Source: Candidatus Atribacteria bacterium
GTDB lineage: Bacteria > Atribacterota > Atribacteria > Atribacterales > Atribacteraceae
Direction: 5' to 3'
Assembly (NCBI GenBank): GCA_003561145.1
Contig: PWXL01000001.1
Span: 1-6,107 of the forward strand
DNA length: 6,107 nt
Shown here: piece after piece, positions 1-6,016 of the stretch
Layout of the letters: each line of letters begins with the position of its first letter
Position numbering within the stretch: position 1 is the stretch's first letter
The notes under the pieces: model-generated
What the model was told of the DNA's origin: nothing
Databases searched by the model: none
What the model saw: only the letters and a program-made list of their open reading frames with translations
Program-made: the position numbers and the translations under genes

Positions 1-919
1 AGCATTCCACTCCAGGCGTCGTTCCCACTTTACGGACGCAGCATCCCCCGACTGCGTTCGCAAGTCTGGCGGAATCCTTTGCGCTCCATCCGCGGGCAAG
101 TCCTGCGATAAAGCCTGCGCAAAACGCGTCCCCCGCGCCGGAGGCATCGACCGCCTGTACACGATAAGCGGGAGAAAAGAAACCTTCCTCCCCTTCTTGC
201 ATTATAAAACAGCCTCTTTCACCAAGCTTGATGATAACGTTCTGTGCCCCCAGGCTCTGGAACCTGCGGGCCATTGCGCCGGGCTCTTTCTCTCCGCTCA
301 AGTGGAAAGCTTCTGTTTCACTGGGCATGAACCAGTGAAGGTATGGCATGGCATCACGGATCAATTCCATCCAGCGTCCGGAGGAATCCCAATGTGTATC
401 CAGGCAGCATGTAACTCCATTTTCGTAGGCCAGCCGGGTTAAAGAGAGGGTTCCTTCTCCGTCAAAGGCAGGCATAAGAAAAGTACCGGCGATAAAAAGT
501 ATGCGGGATGAGAGAATAATTTCTGTATGTACGTCGGTGATGGAAAAGTGTGCATTGGCACCCAGGCAGTGGAGGATAGAACGCTCCCCTTTGCTGTCGA
601 TACACACTACGGATGAGGAAGTGGGTAGGGTTGAGTCTTTCCTGAGACCTTCTGTTCGTACTCCTTCTTTTTCCAGGACATCATAAAGGAAATTGCCAAT
701 GCTATCCTTTCCCACCCGGCCAAAAAGCACAGTTGTCACTCCCAAGCGAGAAAGGCAGATTGAAGCATTGGCCCCGCATCCCCCGGACTGAATACTGATA
801 TTTTCAACAAGATCGAGCCCACCTCGAGGGGGGAGGTTGTTCACTGGCCGTGCCAGTACATCGGCGCACAACATTCCCACACAGCTTACATCATACTGTT
901 TTTGCGAAATGTGACACAT
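1..919 (-). CDS. PfkB-family carbohydrate kinase (3' end outside window)
   Basis: Cytoplasmic sugar kinase of the ribokinase/PfkB family, which transfers the ATP gamma-phosphate to a sugar or sugar-acid hydroxyl. I translated 306 codons from an ATG at 919-917. An in-frame TAA lies two codons upstream, so this is the first possible ATG. A GGGGTGA ribosome-binding-like site lies 11 bases before it. The N-terminal strand is YDVSCVGMLCAD (residues 9-20), the substrate-binding glycine/Asn motif is SGGCGANAS (45-53), and the PfkB signature is DASGAGDAFCAGF (258-270), with Asp264 the expected catalytic base and GAGD the anion hole. The family is usually about 300-330 residues, so only a short C-terminal piece is missing. 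It lies downstream of the dehydrogenase/aldolase genes on the same strand, across a 179-base gap with repeats, so cotranscription is plausible but not certain. The substrate cannot be read from sequence. Candidates include ketose phosphates and 5-dehydro-2-deoxygluconate-like compounds, given the aldolase-like neighbour. Confidence 0.9.
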   Translation of the reverse strand, partial: MCHISQKQYDVSCVGMLCADVLARPVNNLPPRGGLDLVENISIQSGGCGANASICLSRLGVTTVLFGRVGKDSIGNFLYDVLEKEGVRTEGLRKDSTLPTSSSVVCIDSKGERSILHCLGANAHFSITDVHTEIILSSRILFIAGTFLMPAFDGEGTLSLTRLAYENGVTCCLDTHWDSSGRWMELIRDAMPYLHWFMPSETEAFHLSGEKEPGAMARRFQSLGAQNVIIKLGERGCFIMQEGEEGFFSPAYRVQAVDASGAGDAFCAGFIAGLARGWSAKDSARLANAVGGCCVRKVGTTPGVEC

Positions 920-995
920 CCTTTATCTCGTCACCCCTGTACGCATGAAATGACCTTTACCCACACTGAACACCGGCTGGGGCTTGAGCTTTTTA

Positions 996-1023
996 TCCTA
1001 CTCCCTACTCCCGATTCCCGGTT
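996..1023. repeat. Degenerate 7-base tandem repeat, four units
   Basis: Four adjacent 7-base units are read on the plus strand: TCCTACT, CCCTACT, CCCGATT and CCCGGTT. They lie in the gap between the E2 gene and the kinase gene and abut the left arm of the hairpin at 1023-1050. Such heptamer runs are non-coding intergenic repeats in various bacteria. No function can be assigned. Confidence 0.55.
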
Positions 1024-1050
1024 CACTGCCTTTCGGGCTCCTCGCAGTGA
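1023..1050. repeat. Inverted repeat (hairpin) in E2-kinase gap
   Basis: TCACTGC at 1023-1029 and GCAGTGA at 1044-1050 are perfect 7-base complements around a 14-base loop. On the minus strand the left arm reads CACTGCGAGGAGC, reminiscent of a dispersed intergenic repeat with a TCATTGCGAGGAGC-like core seen in many bacterial genomes (from memory, not searched). The hairpin lies 49 bases beyond the E2 stop. No T-run follows it on the minus strand, so it is not a canonical intrinsic terminator, although it could protect or process the transcript. Confidence 0.5.
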
Positions 1051-1062
1051 CGGAATAAAAGA

Positions 1063-1090
1063 TCCTGAATACGGAATTCTGAATTCTCAT
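1063..1090. repeat. Second degenerate 7-base tandem repeat
   Basis: Four 7-base units are read on the plus strand: TCCTGAA, TACGGAA, TTCTGAA and TTCTCAT, a degenerate TTCTGAA array that includes two overlapping GAATTC sites. It lies just beyond the E2 stop codon. With the array at 996-1023 it brackets the hairpin at 1023-1050, so the whole 996-1090 stretch may be one composite intergenic element. Confidence 0.5.
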
Positions 1091-1098
1091 TCCTTCAA

Positions 1099-2259
1099 TC
1101 ATTTTCCCTCTTCCAGCAATGCTTTCAATTCCTGCAAAAAACCAGCCCCCTCTGCTCCATCAACTATTCGATGATCATAAGACGCGGTGATCCTCATCAT
1201 GGGCCGGATAAATATTTTTCCTTCAGCACAGACCACCCGTTCAGCGACTTTCCCCACGGCTATAATTGTACTTTGCGGAGGGTTTACCAGGGCTGTAAAA
1301 TAGTCAATACCATGGGTCCCAAGGTTTGAAAGAGTGATAGTGCCTCCCATAAGATCATTCTCAGAGATGTTCCCCTGCAGGGCGCGTTCTACCAAACGAG
1401 AACGTTCTTGGGCAATTTCAGGCAGAGACTTGCTTTTCACGGAACGTAGAACCGGCACCACGAGGCCCCGGTCTGTTGCAACAGCCAAACCAATGTGCGC
1501 TGCATGGTAGCGTCGCAGGCAATCTTTGTTGAATGAAGCGTTGATACCGGGAAACGAATCCACCGTAAGCGCGATGGCACGCATGATGATATCAATAATG
1601 GACACTCGCTTCCTGCCCGGGGAGATGCAGGCGTTTTCATTATCTTTCCAGTGAAGCGCTTCACTCATGTCTATATCAATTGAGAGGGAAAACTGGGGAA
1701 TGTTGCGAGCGCTTTCCTCCATGAGTTTCGCGGTAGCCAAACGGTGAGGAGAAAGCGGATAGTCGGTGAATGGTTGTTCTTCAATCCCTGCCTGTTTCTC
1801 GACATCGGATCGCTTGAGAGGACGTTGGAGTTTGTTGTACAGCGGGCGGAGTACAATTCCTTGTTTTTTACTCAAGTAACGAGCGGCAGGGGAAGCCGGA
1901 ACAACCGCTGAAGGTACTTCCTCTACGGGAGCAGAGTAAGAAGACGGCACTTCCTCTTGCACCGGTTTTTTTTCCTCAGTGCTATGAGAAGAGGGTGTGT
2001 CTTTGCCTGGTATGGGTTCACCCGGCTCACCGATATACCCAATGATTTCTCCTTCTCGCACCGTTTCGCCTTCTTTGGGAAAAATGGCAATCAACGTTCC
2101 ATTTGCCGAACTTTCTACCTCGAGCGCAGCCTTGTCGGTTTCTATTTCAAAAAGTATTTCCCCTTTTTTGACCGTCTCACTTGGTTGTTTCCTCCAGGAG
2201 AGGAGACGAAATTCATTGGTGATCTGACCGGCCGCGGGTACAATGATTTTTACCGCCAT
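1099..2259 (-). CDS. Dihydrolipoyl acyltransferase (E2) of a 2-oxo acid dehydrogenase complex
   Basis: E2 core of a 2-oxo acid or acetoin dehydrogenase complex. It moves the acyl group made by E1 from its swinging lipoyl arm to coenzyme A in the cytoplasm. The protein has 386 residues. A single N-terminal lipoyl domain (about 1-78) has the lipoylation motif ETDKA, with Lys43 the modified residue. A Pro/Glu/Ser-rich linker follows (about 79-120), then a subunit-binding domain (about 122-155) that keeps ASPAAR and SDVEK but lacks the usual GTGxxGR turn. The acyltransferase domain (about 165-386) shows TITLSNLGTHGIDYF (307-321) and the catalytic DHRIVDG (362-368), with His363 and Asp367. The ATG is preceded by GGAGG at a good distance. 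The gene starts 17 bases after the aldolase-like stop, so the two are almost certainly cotranscribed. Acyl specificity (acetyl, branched-chain or other) cannot be read here. Family assignment is secure. Confidence 0.95.
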   Translation of the reverse strand: MAVKIIVPAAGQITNEFRLLSWRKQPSETVKKGEILFEIETDKAALEVESSANGTLIAIFPKEGETVREGEIIGYIGEPGEPIPGKDTPSSHSTEEKKPVQEEVPSSYSAPVEEVPSAVVPASPAARYLSKKQGIVLRPLYNKLQRPLKRSDVEKQAGIEEQPFTDYPLSPHRLATAKLMEESARNIPQFSLSIDIDMSEALHWKDNENACISPGRKRVSIIDIIMRAIALTVDSFPGINASFNKDCLRRYHAAHIGLAVATDRGLVVPVLRSVKSKSLPEIAQERSRLVERALQGNISENDLMGGTITLSNLGTHGIDYFTALVNPPQSTIIAVGKVAERVVCAEGKIFIRPMMRITASYDHRIVDGAEGAGFLQELKALLEEGK

Positions 2260-2276
2260 ACCTCATCCTCCTCTTC

Positions 2277-3176
2277 TCATGCCTTTCCCGTACTTCCCAA
2301 GTCCTCCATGAAGTTGGCTACCTTCTCCGCCATCCGCTCACGAGCAAGCCGGTTCATATCTTGTTTTCCACCCCCGCCCAGCAAAGCGTGAGGATCATCT
2401 TCGAGCCGTCCAGGTGTCCTGAATATCTCACTCCAGGAGTCAAGACATGCCCGTTTCAGCAGGGTTCCAACATTGACCTTGGCCACCCCATAGCCGGCTG
2501 CTTCTCGTAAGGCATGCCTGTCTATGCCCGTTCCTCCGTGCAAAACCAGCGGCACGGAGACCTTACGGTGAATATGCGCCAGAAGCTCCCAATCGAGAGA
2601 AACAGTACTTCCTTCCAATACGTGGACGTTCCCCACCGATACTGCCAGGGCATCAACACTGGTTTCTTTCACAAACGCTGAAGCTTCATCCGGATCGGTT
2701 GCCCGGCCGTTTTCTGCCAATCCTCCATGACCATCCGCCCAAGGAAGTGTTCCTGCTTCCGCCTCTACCGCCACTGAGCAGGCATGCGCGGTGCGCACCA
2801 GGTAGCGGGTGGTTTCCAGAAGTTCTTCAGGAGTATCATGGCTTCCCGCGTACATGATTGCGTTGAAGCCTGCCTGTATCGCCCGTAGCAGGGTGGAGGG
2901 ATGAGCGGCCTCGTTCATCAAGAGACAGATGGGTATACCGGCCTCCCGGGCCACCGTGATTCCCAGCGCTCCATAGTGGTATATATTTTCCTTCACAGAG
3001 CGTTCCGGATTATCGAGGAAACCCCCGTTGAAACCTATTATCACCGGTGAACGGGTGTGTTCGGCGGCGTCGACCACCGCCAAAAGTGACTCCAAGTTCC
3101 AGGATTCAAAATATCCCACCATATAGCGATGTTGTTGTGCCTGGCGCAGAAGGCTGTTCATCGAAACAATCGCCAT
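2277..3176 (-). CDS. Class II ketose-bisphosphate-aldolase-like protein with altered active site
   Basis: A 299-residue TIM-barrel protein of the class II (zinc) fructose/tagatose-bisphosphate aldolase family (FbaA, KbaY/GatY, IolJ). Family signs are WNLES (26-30), the AGSH strand (110-113, usually DGSH), SVAVEAEAG (134-142), NVHVLEG (183-189), VPLVLHGGTG (208-217), KVNVGT (233-238) and the C-terminal GSTGKA. Zinc-ligand positions His185 and His213 are kept with the family's 28-residue spacing. The segment normally reading LHLDH instead reads LLMNE (85-89): catalytic Asp becomes Asn88, the first zinc His becomes Glu89, and the Asp of DGSH becomes Ala110. It is therefore unlikely to be an ordinary fructose-bisphosphate aldolase. 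It may act on another substrate, use a changed metal site, or be non-aldolytic. The start is ATG with GAGGTGA six bases upstream. It lies 59 bases after E1 beta and 17 before E2, inside the dehydrogenase operon. Family is sure, reaction is not. Confidence 0.88.
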   Translation of the reverse strand: MAIVSMNSLLRQAQQHRYMVGYFESWNLESLLAVVDAAEHTRSPVIIGFNGGFLDNPERSVKENIYHYGALGITVAREAGIPICLLMNEAAHPSTLLRAIQAGFNAIMYAGSHDTPEELLETTRYLVRTAHACSVAVEAEAGTLPWADGHGGLAENGRATDPDEASAFVKETSVDALAVSVGNVHVLEGSTVSLDWELLAHIHRKVSVPLVLHGGTGIDRHALREAAGYGVAKVNVGTLLKRACLDSWSEIFRTPGRLEDDPHALLGGGGKQDMNRLARERMAEKVANFMEDLGSTGKA

Positions 3177-3235
3177 ATTTCACCTCACCTGAAGCAGCGA
3201 TGTGTTCTTTCTTGTTGCAAGAATATTTTTTTCCG

Positions 3236-4255
3236 TTATGCTTCCACGAGTTTGCGAGCTTCTTCCACTATACGCTTTACCGAGGGAACAACGTAATTTT
3301 CCATCACCGGTGCAAAGGGGATGGGGACATCATATGCCGCTATGCGCCGTATGGGGGCATCCAGGTAATAGATGATTTCTTCACTCGCTCGGGCTGCAAT
3401 TTCTGCACCCCAACCGCATCTACGGTTGTCTTCCTCTACGATCATCAACCTGGATGTTTTACGTACCGATTCCCATACTGTATCATAATCGAAAGGAACC
3501 AAGGTACGGGGATCTATCACCTCGATGCTTAACCCTTCTCCTTCGAGAATTTCTGCGGCCTGTAAGGCCCGGTACACCATGAGCAGGGTAGCGACCAGCG
3601 TAATGTCTTTTCCTTCCCGGCGCACAGCTGCTTTTCCAAAGGGAATGAGATATTCTTCATCCGGCACTTCTCCAACCGGGTTCAGGGCGGTTTTTTCCGA
3701 GCGGGCGCCTTTACTGCCATACAGGAGTTTATGTTCGAATACCAGGACAGGGTTATCATCTCTTACCGCGCTTTTCAGCAGTCCCTTGGCGTCATAAGCG
3801 GTGGATGGACAGACAACCTTGAGACCCGGAACATGAGTGAAGAAGCCCTCTGGACTCTGGGCATGCTGGGCTCCTCTTGTACTGGCCCCCACCGGTGAGC
3901 GCATCACCATGGGTACTTTTACAGTGCCTCCCGACATATAGGTCATTTTTGCCGCCTGGTTCACCAATTGGTCCATCATGCAGAACAGAAAATCTCCATA
4001 CTGAACATCGGCAATCGGCCGCATACCGCTTATTGCGGCTCCCACAGCTGCTCCGGCGATCAGGATTTCAGAGACCGGTGTATCGAGGATACGTTCGTGC
4101 CCGAATTCTTCCGCTAGTCCCAGTGTAACGGTAAAAGCTCCGCCGAAGCCTCCTTCAACACCGATGTCCTCACCCAGGCAAAAGACTCGTGCATCTCTGT
4201 GCATTTCTTCACGTATTGCTTGTCTCAGGGCTTCAGCGATAGTCATGGTAGCCAT
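3236..4255 (-). CDS. 2-oxo acid (pyruvate/acetoin-type) dehydrogenase E1 component, beta subunit
   Basis: Beta subunit of the thiamine-diphosphate E1 heterotetramer. With E1 alpha it decarboxylates a 2-oxo acid, or cleaves acetoin, and passes the acyl group to lipoyl-E2. It has 339 residues from the chosen start. The N-terminal pyrimidine-binding domain shows LGEDIGVEGG, then RILDTPVSE, whose Glu (residue 63) is the one expected to activate the cofactor. YGDFLFCMMDQLVNQAAK and RGAQHAQSPEGFFTHVPGLK follow. The C-terminal transketolase domain has DPRTLVPFD, CGWGAEIAA and DVPIPFAP. Length and order match the family. The ATG at 4261 overlaps the E1 alpha stop but touches the ribosome binding site (4262-4269). 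The ATG at 4255 is six bases from that site and gives the usual N-terminus, so I prefer it. Translational coupling to E1 alpha is likely. The true substrate is not decided by sequence. Confidence 0.95.
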   Translation of the reverse strand: MATMTIAEALRQAIREEMHRDARVFCLGEDIGVEGGFGGAFTVTLGLAEEFGHERILDTPVSEILIAGAAVGAAISGMRPIADVQYGDFLFCMMDQLVNQAAKMTYMSGGTVKVPMVMRSPVGASTRGAQHAQSPEGFFTHVPGLKVVCPSTAYDAKGLLKSAVRDDNPVLVFEHKLLYGSKGARSEKTALNPVGEVPDEEYLIPFGKAAVRREGKDITLVATLLMVYRALQAAEILEGEGLSIEVIDPRTLVPFDYDTVWESVRKTSRLMIVEEDNRRCGWGAEIAARASEEIIYYLDAPIRRIAAYDVPIPFAPVMENYVVPSVKRIVEEARKLVEA

Positions 4256-4257
4256 CG

Positions 4258-5235
4258 TCATTCACCTCCATAGTAGACGTCCTGCAAAGCGTCTTCCGCT
4301 TGGGGTTCGGGTGCAGAACGGGCTTCCTGGAGCGCGTGTTCGATTCGTTTCTCCACATTCTTTTGGATTTTTTCAAGATCTTCGGGATTGGCTCCACCAT
4401 GTTCAAGGAGATATTTTTCCATGCGGAGAATGGGGTCTTTTTCACGCCAGGCTTTTTCTTCTTCCCGTGTTCGGTATCCACAAGGATCACTGCGCGAATG
4501 CCCGACAATGCGGTATGTTTCCAGTTCCAGTAAACTTGGGCCTTCGTTGCCGCGGGCTCGCTCTATTGCTTTCAAGGCTGCACGGTTGACAGCCAGGACG
4601 TCATTTCCGTCCACCACTTCCCCTGGAATGCCATATGCTGATGCTCTTTGTGCGATTGATTCACTTTTCATGGCTTGCCGGATACAGGTAGATGCGGCAT
4701 AGAGGTTGTTTTCACAAGCGAAAATGACCGGGAGATTCCACAAGGCTGCTCCGTTGAGTGCTTCGTGAAAAGCTCCTTCATTGGCAGCCCCGTCACCGAA
4801 AAAACACACCACAACAGTATCTGTGCGCCGCATTTTGCAGGAAAGGCCGATTCCAACGGCAACGGGAATACCGCCGCCTACTATAGCTATCGCCGGAACC
4901 GCGCCGCAGGAAATATCTCCCAGATGCATGGACCCCCCTTTACCCTTGCAGCACCCGGTGGTCTTGGCAAACATCTCCGCCAGGCACGATTCGACAGACA
5001 CGCCCTTGGCCAGGGCATGACCTGCCGGACGGTGGGTTGATGTCATGTAATCATCTTTCCGTAGGTCAAAAAGCATTCCCACCGCACAGGCTTCTTGACC
5101 CTGGTATTGGTGTATGGTGCCCGGAAGCTCTCCTTCGAGAAAAAGAGAAGAAATGGTTTCTTCATACCTTCGGATCAAAACCATAAGTTCGTACATCTGT
5201 TGATGCTTATTCAACTTGTTTGCTTCCTTAGTCAA
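4258..5235 (-). CDS. 2-oxo acid (pyruvate/acetoin-type) dehydrogenase E1 component, alpha subunit
   Basis: Alpha subunit of E1, which binds the diphosphate end of thiamine diphosphate; first gene of the cluster. It has 325 residues, normal for the bacterial acetoin/pyruvate E1 alpha group. Visible motifs are RRYEE (22-26), GTIHQYQGQEACAVG (39-53), STHRPAGHALAKG (66-78), GKGGSMH (98-104), the cofactor motif from GDG (147-149) to NN (176-177), and the active-site loop YRIVGHSRSDPCGYRTREE (241-259). The C-terminus is helical and charged. The start is TTG at 5235-5233, supported by a full GGAGGTGA seven bases upstream. The first in-frame ATG (residue 14) would cut into the conserved first helix. 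The HRPAGH segment has Ala where acetoin-type enzymes often have His (HRGHGH, from memory). The gene is followed directly by E1 beta, whose ribosome binding site lies inside its last codons. It could be acetoin, pyruvate or another 2-oxo acid specific. Confidence 0.95.
   Translation of the reverse strand: MTKEANKLNKHQQMYELMVLIRRYEETISSLFLEGELPGTIHQYQGQEACAVGMLFDLRKDDYMTSTHRPAGHALAKGVSVESCLAEMFAKTTGCCKGKGGSMHLGDISCGAVPAIAIVGGGIPVAVGIGLSCKMRRTDTVVVCFFGDGAANEGAFHEALNGAALWNLPVIFACENNLYAASTCIRQAMKSESIAQRASAYGIPGEVVDGNDVLAVNRAALKAIERARGNEGPSLLELETYRIVGHSRSDPCGYRTREEEKAWREKDPILRMEKYLLEHGGANPEDLEKIQKNVEKRIEHALQEARSAPEPQAEDALQDVYYGGE
4262..4269 (-). promoter_or_regulatory. Ribosome binding site deciding the E1 beta start
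   Basis: GGAGGTGA on the minus strand lies within the last codons of E1 alpha. It directly touches the ATG at 4261 but sits six bases from the ATG at 4255, so the second ATG is the better start. The location inside the upstream gene fits translational coupling of the two E1 subunits, which are needed in equal amounts. Confidence 0.75.
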
Positions 5236-5242
5236 TGTTATC

Positions 5243-5250
5243 TCACCTCC
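5243..5250 (-). promoter_or_regulatory. Ribosome binding site supporting the TTG start of E1 alpha
   Basis: GGAGGTGA on the minus strand lies seven bases before the TTG at 5235-5233. No ATG or GTG is equally well placed, so this site decides the start of the first gene of the cluster. Confidence 0.75.
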
Positions 5251-5296
5251 GAGAAAGCCCTGGGAGAACGTTTTCTTGCTATTTTACATCTTTCTC
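5251..5296 (-). promoter_or_regulatory. Leader inverted repeat with operator-like palindrome
   Basis: In the leader of E1 alpha, GAGAAAG (minus strand, 5296-5290) is complementary to CTTTCTC (5257-5251), which directly abuts the ribosome binding site. The 32-base loop contains a near-palindrome, GAAAACGTTCTC (5275-5264), with one mismatched pair and a central CG. Its shape recalls operators of LacI-family repressors, including cre-type sites. A folded leader or a bound repressor could limit expression of the cluster. This is pattern resemblance only. Confidence 0.25.
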
Positions 5297-5304
5297 CAAT
5301 CTTA

Positions 5305-5333
5305 TGTATATATACAAATACTGGGTGCTACAA
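5305..5333 (-). promoter_or_regulatory. Possible sigma-70-type promoter of the dehydrogenase cluster
   Basis: On the minus strand, TTGTAG (5333-5328) and TATACA (5310-5305) are spaced by 17 bases, a weak match to a -35/-10 pair. The -10 falls in TGTATATATACA (5305-5316), a perfect 12-base palindrome in an AT-rich patch. Transcription would begin about 60 bases before the TTG start. Alternative -10 choices in this AT-rich patch exist, so confidence is low. Confidence 0.3.
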
Positions 5334-5625
5334 AATAATGAAAGTATTCAAGATAGCTGCACACTTTCTCTATTGTATCGGATATTATGGGAGAGTGTCA
5401 TAAAAAGCTGTTATATATTTCCTGCAAGCCTCCTTTCATGAGGGTGACGGTTGCGTAGAGCTGTTTCCTGAAAAAGCTCGGTTGATGTATGAGAACTGTT
5501 CCTCTTTTTCTGCAAAATGGTACACTGTATCCGCGGTTCTCTCGTGTATGGCACATGTCGCCTGGAAATCCTGGAAAAAACAATAAGGGGGATTATTCCG
5601 GTCATCCTGCGTGAGAGGGAGAGCT
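5334..5625. other. Intergenic region between the minus-strand cluster and the plus-strand genes
   Basis: No convincing gene is seen. Short reading frames here lack recognisable motifs and ribosome binding sites. The region holds an imperfect hairpin at 5458-5479 (GAGCT pairing with AGCTC, one mismatch, then TTT with AAA), a repeated AAAAAGCT at 5402-5409 and 5471-5478, and widely spaced complementary GAGAAC (5491-5496) and GTTCTC (5536-5541). The hairpin lacks a T-run, so it is not a clear terminator. The promoter for the plus-strand genes presumably lies here. TACACT near 5521, preceded by TGG, is a possible -10, without a good -35. Confidence 0.4.
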
Positions 5626-5991
5626 ATGGGTGCAGGTTATGAAATGTCCTTTGTTTTCGCTGTGCTTATCGTGGCGCTGGTCATGTTTGTGTGGGGCCGT
5701 CTCAGGTACGATATCGTTGCCCTGGGGGCGTTGCTCGTGCTTACGCTGATCCGTATCATACCAGCCGATCGAGTATTCATGGGGTTCGCTCACCCCGATC
5801 CTTTTCTTATGACAGTGGCGATCGGAGCATCGTGTGCTTTTCTCACTCCAATCGGGCACCAGTCCAATACCCTGGTCATGGAACCGGGGGGATACAGGTT
5901 TGGAGACTATTGGCGAATGGGTGTACCACTTTCGGTAGTGGTGATTATCATATCTTTGCCTCTCATTCTCTGGTTCTGGCCTCTGCGTTGA
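5626..5991 (+). CDS. Internally deleted SLC13-type (divalent anion:sodium symporter) permease remnant
   Basis: A 121-residue membrane protein that appears to be two ends of a much larger transporter. Residues 8-24 and about 29-44 are hydrophobic segments matching the usual N-terminus of SLC13-type permeases (SFVFAVLIVALVMFVWGRL, then YDIVALGALL). After MGFAHPD (52-58) the sequence jumps into the family's C-terminal end: PFLMTVAIGASCAFLTPIGH (59-78), the ion/substrate motif SNT (80-82), GGYRFGDYWRMGVPLS (88-103) and a last hydrophobic helix ending in LILWFWPLR. Full members of this group, often with TrkA-C domains in the middle, are near 600 residues, so about 450-500 residues are absent while the frame is kept. 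I chose ATG 5626, with GAGGGAG four bases upstream, over GTG 5611. Transport activity is unlikely; it could be decaying, a small membrane protein, or an assembly collapse. It lies 25 bases before the VOC gene on the same strand. Confidence 0.75.
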   Translation: MGAGYEMSFVFAVLIVALVMFVWGRLRYDIVALGALLVLTLIRIIPADRVFMGFAHPDPFLMTVAIGASCAFLTPIGHQSNTLVMEPGGYRFGDYWRMGVPLSVVVIIISLPLILWFWPLR

Positions 5992-6016
5992 AAATGTTTG
6001 AGCGGGGGGAGTGACA

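Noticed and set aside
197..686. Plus-strand open frames at the left end
   Set aside because: They are antisense to the PfkB kinase, whose continuous motifs on the minus strand explain this stretch.
1023..1050. Intrinsic terminator between E2 and the kinase
   Set aside because: The hairpin stem is only 7 bases with a 14-base loop, and no T-run follows on the minus strand, so termination is not supported.
996..1090. CRISPR-like array
   Set aside because: The repeats are 7 bases long, degenerate and directly adjacent, without spacers.
1957..2391. Plus-strand open frame of 144 codons
   Set aside because: It lies antisense across the start of E2 and the end of the aldolase-like gene, both clearly coding on the other strand. 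Its translation has no family features.
5458..5479. Terminator or attenuator hairpin
   Set aside because: The stem is short with a mismatch, is not followed by a T-run, and lies between divergently read genes where no transcript end is expected.
5398..5605. Small minus-strand genes in the intergenic region
   Set aside because: Two overlapping frames of about 60 codons have no recognisable motif and no convincing ribosome binding site, and the sequence is rich in short repeats.
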